This document shows positions 41,001-53,000 of a stretch of DNA of 64,000 bases, in pieces. The number at the start of each line of letters is the position of its first letter. Position 1 is the stretch's first letter. The stretch comes from Patagioenas fasciata. Taxonomy: Eukaryota; Chordata; Aves; Columbiformes; Columbidae. A program made the translations under genes and the position numbers. The notes beneath the pieces are model-generated. The model was given only the letters and a program-made list of their open reading frames with translations. It had not been told where the DNA came from and searched no databases. The stretch is taken from NCBI RefSeq assembly GCF_037038585.1, contig NC_092526.1:5108001-5172000 (forward strand), given 5' to 3'.

Positions 41001-44000
41001 GAAAAAAATTATTCATTGCTTTACATAGCATATTTTTGTCTCACTGACTAGAGTCCAAGAAGGAGTTTCAATTTTCTTTGCTATCAGAAACTTGTCTGAT
41101 CATGGATGAATCATTTAGTCTTTCCATGCCTCAAGCCCTCATGTCTAGAAGTGCTGCTCAGTGCTGCCCTAACTCTCTGGTGAGTGGTGAGAATACATTT
41201 GTTAAAATATTTTCAGATACTTAGTAATGAGGACCATGTTAGAATGGAGAAAAAGATTTCCTTGGAGTATCTTATACTGGATTTTTTTGAAATACGGGAA
41301 GGGAAAGGGGATTTGAAGGTAAAGGCTGATGCCACTTGCTCCTCTGAGCCTTTCCCCAAATCATCCTGTCAGGCTTAAAAGTCATTTCCAGTGTCAAGTT
41401 TCTGTTGAGATCAGAATTTGATATTTTCTTGATCCATGTCACCTAACCAGCTCTTAAGTCAAGAAAAGAAAATTAAAAAAAAAAAAAAAGTATATATATA
41501 TTCTTTAATTCCACACTGTGTTTATAGCTGTGCTGAAAGAAAACTGAAGCCCAAGTGGGTGGACAATGTTATTCCACTGCAACTCCATCCTCTCCATACT
41601 GGGCGCCACATCAAGGTCCTGCCTGACCCAGGGCTCCCCTGCTGACAGCTCACTGCAAGGGAGATTAAAACATGTATTTCAAACCATAGTCAGTGTGGTG
41701 ATGAGGGGTCTGTCTAATCAAAACAAAGAATAATTGAAAAGTGACTCCCAGTTTCATCACTGAACTGCAGAATTCAAAGATTTCAACCCTCCTGTGTAGG
41801 TGAAATTCTTCATATACAATGAAGCTGTCAGTTATGAAGTGTACTTCATAGTGTATATATATACGGGCTAAGATTTACATGGGGGATTAAGGGTCTCAGC
41901 AGCCAGCTCCTGTTAGACTCTAGCAATATTTGAAAACCTAACTCTCAGTCTCCTTCAGAAAACCTTTCTAAGATTGTCAGAAGCTATATTTAAAGACATT
42001 TTTCCCCCCCTCCCTTATATCTTATTTAGATATCCTTTATCCCAAATGGTAAGACTGGGCTTCTTTCATTATTCTCTTCTGTGCAATGTCTGTTATTAAC
42101 TTTAAGTAGGATCTGTTGTTAGAATTTGAAAAGCTTTTGAAGCCCAGGTAATTATTAGCCTCAGACTTCTGTAGTTTTGGACTCTCCTTACCCTTTTCAG
42201 CTCGTTACAAATGCTTCCTAATTATTAAGCATATGTGACTTGTGAGCGATGCCATACATTATTAATGGACCAGTCTCTTAGAACTCAGTGGAAAAAAATC
42301 AAAACTCCTTATGAAAAGTTGTTACTGTGAAAGTAGAAACTTTTCATATTTAATATCAATGAGGCTTTACTTTGTCAAAAGACCAAAGTAATATGATTGT
42401 ATTAGAGACTAATAGCATGACATTTTTCTTCTGTTAAGTAGCTTGCATTTTCAGTGCCATCTAAAGGGAGACATTTTTCCTCCTCTATTTTGAGGAGAAA
42501 GAAATATCATTCACTTTCTGCCTAGCAGCAAATTTTAGATGCAAAGACCAACATTCTGAAAAACAGTTTCCTAGTCTAAACAATGACACGTACTGAACTA
42601 TGTGGTGGGAGAAATTAAGAAATCTCTGTATTTGAGTCATCATCCTTTTTCCAAAGGTGGCCAGGCAACTCTCAGCTCCCTGAGCTTCACCGTTCTTCAA
42701 GGTGGGAAATTTAACGTAACTGTCGCCACAATTAGAGAGACTGTTGGGTGAAAAACTGAGGTTATTCGATCAATCAAGCACAAGGTGATTTACAGCTGGT
42801 AGGTATCTGAAGATGGAAGGGTAGACACGCTTTTCTCGAATTGATTTTTTCCTTGTTACTCTTTTAGACTCGACGCAAGTGGGAATACACCAATTTCAAC
42901 ATGTCCCTCCATATTACCCCTCCAGGTCAAAACAAAAGGAGATTGAGTTCACTTCTGTAGCAGGAAACAAGTCGCTGTGATCGGGGCTTGAGGAAGAGAA
43001 ATGGCTGCGATGCTGTGAATCCAATCAGGGCCCCTTGGAGCCACGCAGAGCTCTCCAACAAAACTCTAAGGCGCTTGCAATGAGGAATGATAACTTTATT
43101 CGCCACGATCAGGCAAAAGCAAGGTATGATCAAGCGGCAGACAAAATTGGAGGCTAAATTAAATCCCGGGAAAAGATCTCGCAAAACAGCAATGCCTCTA
43201 AGGCTAATGAAGTTGAATTAAAAACTGTTAAATCAGCTTACAAACAGCTATTATCACAAAATGCTCATACATCACTTCCACTAGCCAAATATCAGCTATA
43301 TGAAAAGGGGGAATATGGCCAACAGTATGTTAGCACATTTAGTAAAGGGAAATCAAATATGCTGCCTAGCACCAGAAATTAAAAATCAAGCAGGGAGCAT
43401 ATTTACTGAGAGATATTAATAAATTTCTCAGTGATTTTTATGAAGTATTGAATAGTTCCCAAGCATATTACATTCTTGAAGAATTCAGTATTTTTTCCTA
43501 GCCTCTTTCAAACAGATTAAATTAAACAAGAAGCAAAAGCAACAGTCCCTCCTAGAGTTACTTTTAAATGTGAATTCTGACTTAAAGGAGACTTGGATGG
43601 TTTTGATTATTATGATGCATTTACTGAACTGTACTGTCTCCTCAATGCCTTGAATTAAACTTTGAGGGGATGATATCTGGATAGATTTGTAAATAATACA
43701 ATGAATGACTGAAATATAATATAAAAAATTTAAGATCTGGGAAGTTGTGCTTCCCCAGGTCTTTGTTGTTTTTGAATACAGAAATCATAATAGTAATGCA
43801 AGATCTTTATCATACTGGAATCCTCATTTAGCTAAAATGTAAGAGTTATCACCTCTGCTCTTTACCTGAAATAAGGAGTAAGCCACATAAGATGATTTTC
43901 TTTTTTAATGTCAGTGGCTGGAACTAATTGAATTAAAAGTTGTGTCAGCAGAGTTGCCACAGAACCTGGTAGCTGTGTTACAAAACATCTACTGAAATTA

Positions 44001-47000
44001 AGTGATACTCAACTGAGTTTGAGCTGAAGTCTAAGACATGAAATCATTAAGGGAGAGCACCAAATGGGTATCTTTAGAGTTATCTTAAAGCATCTCTCCT
44101 CAAAAAGCTGAAATTTCATGCATGACCAGAAAACATGAGGGAAATTTGACTTGGGGAACCTCTCTTTAAAGGGCTGTAGATGCCCTAATTTTCAGCTGCA
44201 TATGAACTACCAGTATTTGGGGCCCTGAAATATGTTTGACACAAGGTCAAAATGTTTGACAAGAGGTCAAATGTAATTATGTCAAATGTTTGACACAAGG
44301 TCCCACACTCATTTTGGGAGGCCCCAAGCTCCTCTCACTGCAGAAGTAGCTGAGAAGCCATCAGGTAATGATGCTAATATGGGCAAGAAGAAATGTTATA
44401 TGCCATGAAGGTCTCTTAAGAAGTTCCTGACTCAGAGATGTGTGGCGATGGGCAAGAAGGACAGCAGGTTGTGGACTTACTTAATTGGACTTGCCAAGAA
44501 AGGAGCTGGCATGGAGGCAAAATAAGTTATCTAGCTTGCCCACAAAATTGGTGAAGATAATGGAGCCCAAGGAAAAAGACAAATGTGAAGATGTATTCCC
44601 TGGTGAGACCATCTTTTCATGGCTGAACACTGGAGACATGAAGGTTCAGCCAGGAGAAAGAGGGACGATAAGGACCAGAAACCCCATGAAAAAGAGGAAA
44701 CAAATAAGCATAAGTGGTATACCAAGCAAAAAGAAAAAAAAAAACATCAAATCCTCTCGGTGTACACACACAGAATACCAGCTTTGCAAGAAATGAAGAG
44801 GCTGAATTATTTCCTTAACCTGGGCAACGACCTTCCAATTACCTTTGAAAATGCTTATGGTTTGAATCAGGTGCCAGTTGTGATATGAATCATAATACGA
44901 GCTGTACGCGTCATCCCAGAGCTGTGGCTAAAGCCAGAGAGCTATTCAGCCAGGACAGGGACAGGAATAGCTCTGGGAGACATGCAGTGCAGGAGACCCC
45001 ATCTGAACCAGTAACTGACAGTTACAGGAATACACTCCAGAGAACACCAATGGGAAAGAAAACAAAACAAAAGAAAAGGTAACTGTATTCATGGCTCAAA
45101 AGCATAATGGCTATTGCTGGTACTTTCAGCTTAGAGCAATTTCGAGGTATACCATGTTCTCGAAGTACATTCAGTAAAGAAGAATTAGAAAAAGTTCCCC
45201 ACTGTGGGCTAATGAACTAATACAAAAAAGCATGAGCAACTCTCATTTTTAAAGGACGTGTAGACTACAGCTTGAAATGAGAATCTTCAGAGGAAAAGGT
45301 CATAGAAAGTAACAAAAGTGGGAATCTGAAAAGGGAAAAGTGAAAAACGATCAAATACCTAAAAGTGAGTCAACACCTCGTAGAAAATCCCAAATGCAAA
45401 ATTGCATTAGTTCCAGCACATTTGTGCACAGATGTAGGAGAACCCTAGTGGAAACAGCAGATTCACTCGACGCTTTTTGTTGCAAATAGTTTTTCCTCCC
45501 TAAGAGAGAAAGATTCTGTGAGGTGGAAATGGAAATACACAAATTGAGGTAAGCATAAGAGGGGAGACAACCTCTCTGTGACTTATTAAAAAGGCAGGCA
45601 AAGAAGTTTTCCTTTCCATTTGGCTAGAGGTGTGTGACACCAGCTCAAATATCGCATCTCTGGAAGCTCGTTCAGCAGAAAAGAAACTAACTCACTGTGT
45701 TTTCTTATTGGGGAAAAAAACCAAGGCGCAACAGGAAAGTGCTTTCAGAACTACTTGTCTCAAAGTGGAGAACCGAGGCACAAAGAGCAGGCAGCTAACA
45801 ACACACGTCCTTTGAAGTAGGGGGTAAAAAAAGAAATCACAGTAACCATACAGACTCAGAGAAGAGCCCCAGGTTCTCTTCCTTGCTAGTTAATAGGGAT
45901 GCAAGAGTTGCCCCCAGGCTACGTTCACCTTTCCATCAGGCTAAGCCTGTTGGGTTCCTTTCATGTGTTCAAACACTTGTGTCTTACACCATCTGAAGAG
46001 AAAAGCTAGAGGCAGCAGATGGGAAACTGCATTCACGAGGAACACATCCACCTCCCTCTGCTTCCCAGTGTTGGGAGCAGGAAAGGGCTGCGGCCGAGCA
46101 GACTCACTGGTCTATGTCCCAACAGCATCGTCCGGAAGGTGAGATACATGAGAAATCGGAATCTACTCACATCTAACATGTAAACTCACTATTTTAGTGA
46201 CTGATTCCTGAAGAACAAATACAATTTAAGACCTGTTGTATTAAAATAAAAATATTCTTTTAAAAAACAAGGCTGTGGCAAGCATCATGCTTTAAGTGAC
46301 ATTCCTTCATATTGATGATAGAGTTCTGGACAAAAGAAAGAGCAAGTTGTTAGGCAGAGATTGAAATGTACATAAAATCCCCAAATCTGCCCCCAAGATA
46401 TCTGCAGCCAAACACATCTATGCTATAAATACTATTTTGGAAAATAAATGATTCATAGAAGTCAAGTGCTGTTGTTTATTTTTTTATCTCCACTTATCCC
46501 AGTATTTTGATGCCTTGATATCAAACACAAAAACTAGGAATCAGTCCAGCATGATGCTTTTTAAAAACACTACTTTATATATTTGAGACGCTTTATAGGG
46601 ACCATGCATCTGATTTTCCACATGCTCCATTTTAAGGTTTGAGTTTTCAAAACTGAAAGTAGGTGCCTAGGTAGCATGGGAGTACACAAAGGGAATGAAA
46701 ACAGCACATTACTTTCACACTCACTCCAACTATCCTATAAGGAATGCAGACTTGATATACAGCACATTTATTCATACATAGTCCCCTGAGTTTACAAGGA
46801 GGCATACAGCTCCTCTCCCAAACACCTTAAAATCTAGCAAGGGCAAAGACAACAAAACATAGGGGAGGACCTTCAGGGAGGAAAGAATGAGAAGATTATT
46901 TATAATGAGAAAAGAAGCAAGATTGCTTGAAGACATGGCTTAATTACAAGGGAGGATTTGAAGGAAGACAGAGTGAAAATGCTTGACAGAGAACAAGGAA

Positions 47001-50000
47001 ACAATCATGGGAGCCACATAAAAGGACGTACAGACCTGAAGAAATGAGAATGGGAATAGATGATGTGAATGCATGTTAACCTCTCTCTTTTCTCTTTTTT
47101 CCTCTTTTTTTTTTTTTTTTTTTCTCCCAGAGACTCACTCCAAAGTTAAAAAATGCTCTTGGATATTTGCCATTTAGTTGGTGGACTGGAGAACACACCC
47201 CTGCAGGCCTATCATGGATCTAGATTGGCCTAATAAATCACTTGTCCCCAGACAACGCAATTAAGCCTAATTAGCCAACGCCTTTATTCCTAAACAGTCT
47301 CTTCCCAGGAGAGGTTTTAACTTTTGGTTTCTAAATTAGCCTAAGGAGCTAAATTGCTCTCATCTCCTTGGCAAAAATACAGTTCATCACCACCTTAGTA
47401 TGAGATACTTCATGCACTTGGGGGAGCACATGTTGCACTCCATTAATAGTTTATCCATACATTAAGTCCACAATTTGAGTCCACTAGGACCAGTGACAAA
47501 CCCTTCTGCACAGGGCAGTGTGCACACTTCCATCTGTGACCACGGACATCCCACCTTGGAAAGCTGGAAATATCCTCCTGGAAATGTCTATATTGCTTCT
47601 CATTTTTTGGCCCAGCCAGGCTGCTCTCTGCTGCTTAAACTTTCAGTAGTGCTTTGATGCTCAGAGCTGGTAGATTCCAAAGGTCAGTGAGAATCAGATC
47701 ATCCTAGTCTATTATTCTTAGAAGCATTTTAAGCAAGAGCAGCTTTAGGTCTTTCCAATGCAGAAGACACAATACAGACTTCCCAACCTTTCTGCGACTC
47801 TCCTTTTCGCCCAACTCACATTGCTCCAAAGGTAGGTTATTTTTCAGCATTTTCACTGAAACTTCAGCTTCAGTTAGGGGTTATGTGGCTGTGATTCAAA
47901 AAGGAATAATGTGGTATCTCCCCACGTGTCAAGAAAATAACTAGAGAAAAACTCAGCTGGAGCTACCAACCCTGGAAGAGGCTGAGCAACCTCTTGCAAA
48001 ACAGTTACTGTGCAGAGAGCATCTGCGCTGGAGCAGGATGGGGACACAGACCACCCAGGAAAAATGGGAAGGAGAAGGTATATGGAGCTGGAATAGCATA
48101 TTTTTATTTATCTTGTGCCAGGGTAAAAGTTCACATACTAAATATCTGTGCAGGTCACCATAAAGAAGTAGTGAGAAGCCATTTATGCTCTCATATTTTA
48201 GTTGGAATCGAGACACCCAAAAGGAAAACAATCTAAGAGAAAAGGTTGATATCTCACCTCTGCATATGAAGAAGTTGTCTGAAGATACCTTGTGTTTCTC
48301 AAAGCTGCTATGAAATAGTTACTTTTTTGTTTCTTGTTCTTTGATACTTTTTTATCCTATGGTAACAGCTGACATGCTCTTTGGACATGGGCTGGTTCCT
48401 GCACATACAGCGTTTCTTCACATCACACAAACTTTTTATTTTGAAACTGTACCTGCTGTTAGTCTGTGCTAAAGCTAAGTCTTGATAAATCCTTTCATTT
48501 TAAACACCAGACTGTGTACAATTTTCATTTAATCCTCTGCCAAGGCTTATCTATTATTCTCCTTGCTGCTTTACATATATTTATTTCCCTTTCATCTTTT
48601 TAAATTGTGCCTTACTTTTTCTTACAGGGATTTGACTAGAACTTTTTTTTCTTCTCCTATCTTAGGACTCTGAATTTGTCTTCTCCTGTCCCTTATGTCA
48701 ACTGACAACAGAGCTGAACTCACTGCACAATTACAGTTGCAAACACTCTGCTGTGAACATCTCACTTCTCCTGTACCCTCTACCCCAGGTGCTCACAAAC
48801 ATTCACATTTCCACATAGCTAACTTGCTTGGTAGATTTTAGTCATACTTCTTTAACTAAACAAAGAAATTTATGGGGAAAAAAAATTCTGAAGCCCAAAA
48901 AGCTAGTCAAGTAAAATCTCAGCATTAGTGGGTCACTCTGTATCTTGGAAACCTCCCCTCTGCAACGTAACTGCATTCATGTGGAAACCTGGTGGCACAG
49001 GATTACCTACACCAACCAAACATTTTTGGTAGCATTTCATAGCTCTACTCTGTCCAGGTCTTTGCTTTATTTGAAACCTTCCCATAGAGAAACCACTCTA
49101 GCACAATCGGCCAAGTGTATATTGCACTGTGATATATAGAGCAGGTATTAAAAAAGCTATTTAAGTATTAAGAGAGACTTCAAAGGAGGTGAGATAATGA
49201 AAGAAGAGAGATATATTGGACACATATATGTCAGACTGGTTCAGTTTTACTGCTCTGGGAAGAAAGGGGGCTAGCAAAGGACTACCCAACACACTTGGGT
49301 ACAGGTGTTAATTAGGATGGTTACAATATGTAACTTTTTAGACCCATGGCCCTTGCAGTGAATTAGAGAATTATGCCTAGCTAAGCCAATGAATGCAGGA
49401 CTGTGTTTTCGGTGACACAAAACAAGAAGGGGACATACAAGTCCATGCTGTCCATAGCCTCCACCTGCCAGTCATCAGACCTAAGGACCAAACCTTCCTC
49501 TTGGGCATAAACCCTTTGCCAAGCTAGTGAATTGCCAACCTTTAAAACTCTTGCATAAACATAAAGGAGTGGGATTGACGTTGCCTTTGTCTGCCAGGAT
49601 ATGATGCAGCATTACTGAGTATCCCCAGTTTGGGGTTATGTAGGTTTGTGGTTGGGCTGCCACAACTGGGTCTGCAGACTCCAAGCAGAAAGCAGCTTTG
49701 GCATGGCCCCAGCTACTGGTGGTAAGGCTGTTAAATAAATTAATAGCTCCTTCTCAAGTTGTATTTTAAAAGAAAGCAGCGGCAAATCAGTGTTTTGTTG
49801 TCCAGAGGGCAGGCTCTGAATGGGGCAGCACCCATGGGAAGCAGCTGGAGGGGAACCCAGATTCTGTAACTATACATTGCTACAACGCAAGCACCTATTT
49901 GCTTGTGCTGCTCTTATTAACAAGACTCCAGGCATGGGTAAATGCACAGTCATGAAACTAAGGGAAGTTAAAACAAAATACCTAAATGCCTTAAATGATG

Positions 50001-53000
50001 GGAAATACCTGGTCTTGGGGGTTTAAAATTAAAATTTTGGACTGAGCTGTTTCAATAAGTACCCAAAGTCCTTTTTGCCCCAGCCTCAGTCAGGTAAGAG
50101 CACTTGGTAAATGTTCTGGGTATGCCTCTCTGAATTACAGTCAGAACGTACTCTTTATATTAAAATACAATGCATGATTTCAATATAAAAATAACTACCC
50201 GGTCAATAGCTTGCAGAAAATATGAAGGATGTTAATTTAAGAAATCTATATAGGTGGTTAAAGTGACTTGCATAGTATTGACCAAGAGTGAAAAACAATA
50301 TTTCAGGCAGTTTAAATGACAAAAGGATATCAGCTGGATTGGAATTTAATTACCCGCTTCTATGTGGGCTGAGGTGCCAAGTAACAAAAGTGTGTGGTGC
50401 TTCTGTTTTTGAAACAAGTTCTCTGGCCACTGGGTGTCATCCTTGATTCAGATGACAGCCAAAGACTTTTTGAATAGAACATAAAACCTGCAACTTCCAG
50501 AGCAGTTAAATTCCACTCTATTTGATTGTACAACATACAGCAAATTGCTCTGCATTTAAATCAGCTATAAAATTGAATACTTTGACATAGACAAATTCTC
50601 TTTTGTCTCACTGCCTTATTTAGAGACCAGAAATGGCTGGTTGATGTGGAAAAGAAAGAAAAGTAACGCAACCAGGGCATATTAACTACAAACAATTTGA
50701 TGAGTGATTATCAAATCTCAGGAAATAAGAAATAACTATGATTGAATAATGCAAAGGGCCTATGCAGGAAGTTCGGAATTATATCCTTAATTGGGCCCCA
50801 GGCTGAAAAAGCCAATTTCATACAGGCAATTGTATTTAAGACATTCAGCATCCAGATTCAGTACACAAGTTAATGACTATGTATGAAGAAGCTGGTTCAG
50901 GAAAAACTAATTTAAGCTCTTACCTACAATATCAAGCTAGCACCCTCACAGAAGTTTCAAAATTTCATCAAGGAGGAAAAAAACCTCAAAGTCCTTGAGA
51001 TTTTATTCATTCCTCCTGTTGCTATTCTGTGATGTTTAGCTGGCACACATTTTTTCACTGCTCAGCATCTTCCCAGCTCCCCATAACCAGGCTTGAGAGG
51101 TTTGGCCATGAGAGCACCTGGTAAACAGGGCAGTGGAAAAAAGAGCTTTCCGGAAGAAACACCCAGATATTTGGAATATTTTTGCCAATGTTCACATGTG
51201 AGGATCAAATCAGCTCACAACAGGTCATACGTCATCCTAATGAGTTTTCTGTTATGGGTGACTGAGAAGAACTTATCAGCATTATTTTGTTATCTCCTGA
51301 GAGTCTAGACAGTCTGAAACCAGCACATCGTGCAGTGAAGCTGCTTATTATAATATTATTTCTCTCCGAAACCTGATTTAGTTTGCCTTCTTCAAGCTGA
51401 AATAAAAATGCCGAAAATTTTTCCAAGCGTTATAGCCAGAAAGAAATGTTTACATTTGTCAGTGCATTGAAAGTATTAATCCTATTGTTCTTAGTATACA
51501 TACACAGAGCACAGTCATATAACATTTTAAATAACAGGTATTTTTTTTTTTAATGCAGCTAACTTCAGTTGATAGCAGAGCTTTTCGTGGATTATACAGT
51601 CTTTGAGAACACAGATCTCCATGTAATGCTTCCTAGCTTTACCAGTGGATATAATTTTAATGAAAACATGCCAGCATTAAAGAGCTATTAGAAACAGAGT
51701 TGAAATTGCCTTTGATTTTGTTCACCAACCAAAGACTTCAATGATTTCAAGTCTCCATTTTAAAAGGAGTAAGTTAAATATTCTCTTTACATTAAAGAGT
51801 CTCATAGGCATGATTTACGTTACTTGTTTTTAATATCATAATCATTCTCTTTTAAGATAATACTTAGTTTAGAACTGAGAGCAGACTTCAAGGAGGAGAT
51901 AAATATAAGATGCGCGTGTGTACATAAACAATTTCAAAATTTACTAAAATTAACATAAAACAACCCATCTGAGGTAAAAGACTCAGATAATCAAATTACA
52001 TAAAGTTGTGCTACAACTTTGAACAATGCAATAAGTTAGTAACAAATATTAACCCGATGAGGTTTTTTTGAAGCAGGGAATCTCTTCTGCACCTATACAA
52101 ATTTACACATGTCCATAGTCTACGACTAGAAATCTATACACTTTCTTTCAGATCTCAACTCAAAGGGAAGACATTTTCCCATTTAACCTTCACAGCATCT
52201 TTAACTTGGGTATAAAAATATACTTACGCTGGTTTAATACTCTGGGAATGCTTCTCATGAATGTAGGCAGCAGCGAGGCCTCCTGCTCCAGAATTTAAAT
52301 ACTGCAAAGGATAAATCAACATATACATGCCATGCTCATTATCTGTATAGCTTTTCTCCCCTCCTCACTCTGTCAAACAGACCAATTTTAGTATTTCTGG
52401 AAGTTTCTAATTGGGGATCTTAACATTTGTCTCAAAGTCCTGATGTAGGTAAAAGCAAATGTATTTTTTTCAGATTAGTTCTAAAAATGTATTTCTTGGC
52501 TCACATATGATATTTTAAGTCTAACAGACAAAAGGCTAGAAAATTGAAACACAGCTGAAACAGTCCCATGTCAAAATACATATGGCAAAGTCGTCAAACA
52601 ATTTATCTGGCTGTGTCTGTCGATTCTTAATCTGAAGAGAAGTCAGAGAAACTAAAGATACCTTGTTCTATGATCTGAAATTACTTAAGTTAAGGCAAGA
52701 ATATTCTCTTATTTAGGGACCACTTAATAAAATCCTATAACCGCATGACTTTCTTGGTGTGGGAAATATAAAAAACCCCATCACTAGGATCCACCTCACA
52801 TCCACAAGACCTTGCAGGTTGTTGCCATTATGATATTTTGGAACCTCACATAACAAAGCCACCAAAGTCAGTGTCCATCTCCCTGTTGTGGCTGGTTCAA
52901 AGATAGGCCAAGTCTTGATCAACAGTTCAGGTGCAGTTCTTATTCATCTGACCTGTTTGCTGACCCATCATGTAAGTGGCATTATGGAAAATAGTCTCAA

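Larger units (their letters stand above)
35109..52227 (-). other. KYNU: KYNU long intron (17119 bp)
   Basis: The longest intron, between the exon ending in the Ala301 codon and the 53-nt exon. It contains CR1 fragments at 35954-36090 and 38006-38515, A-rich runs at 37330-37345 and 41467-41503, a pyrimidine tract at 47080-47128, a triplicated 17-bp motif at 44232-44302 and a coding-like decayed tract at 44330-45085. I see no second gene with intact exons in it. The remaining stretches (38516-44230, 45086-47079, 47361-52227) show nothing I can name. Confidence 0.85.
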
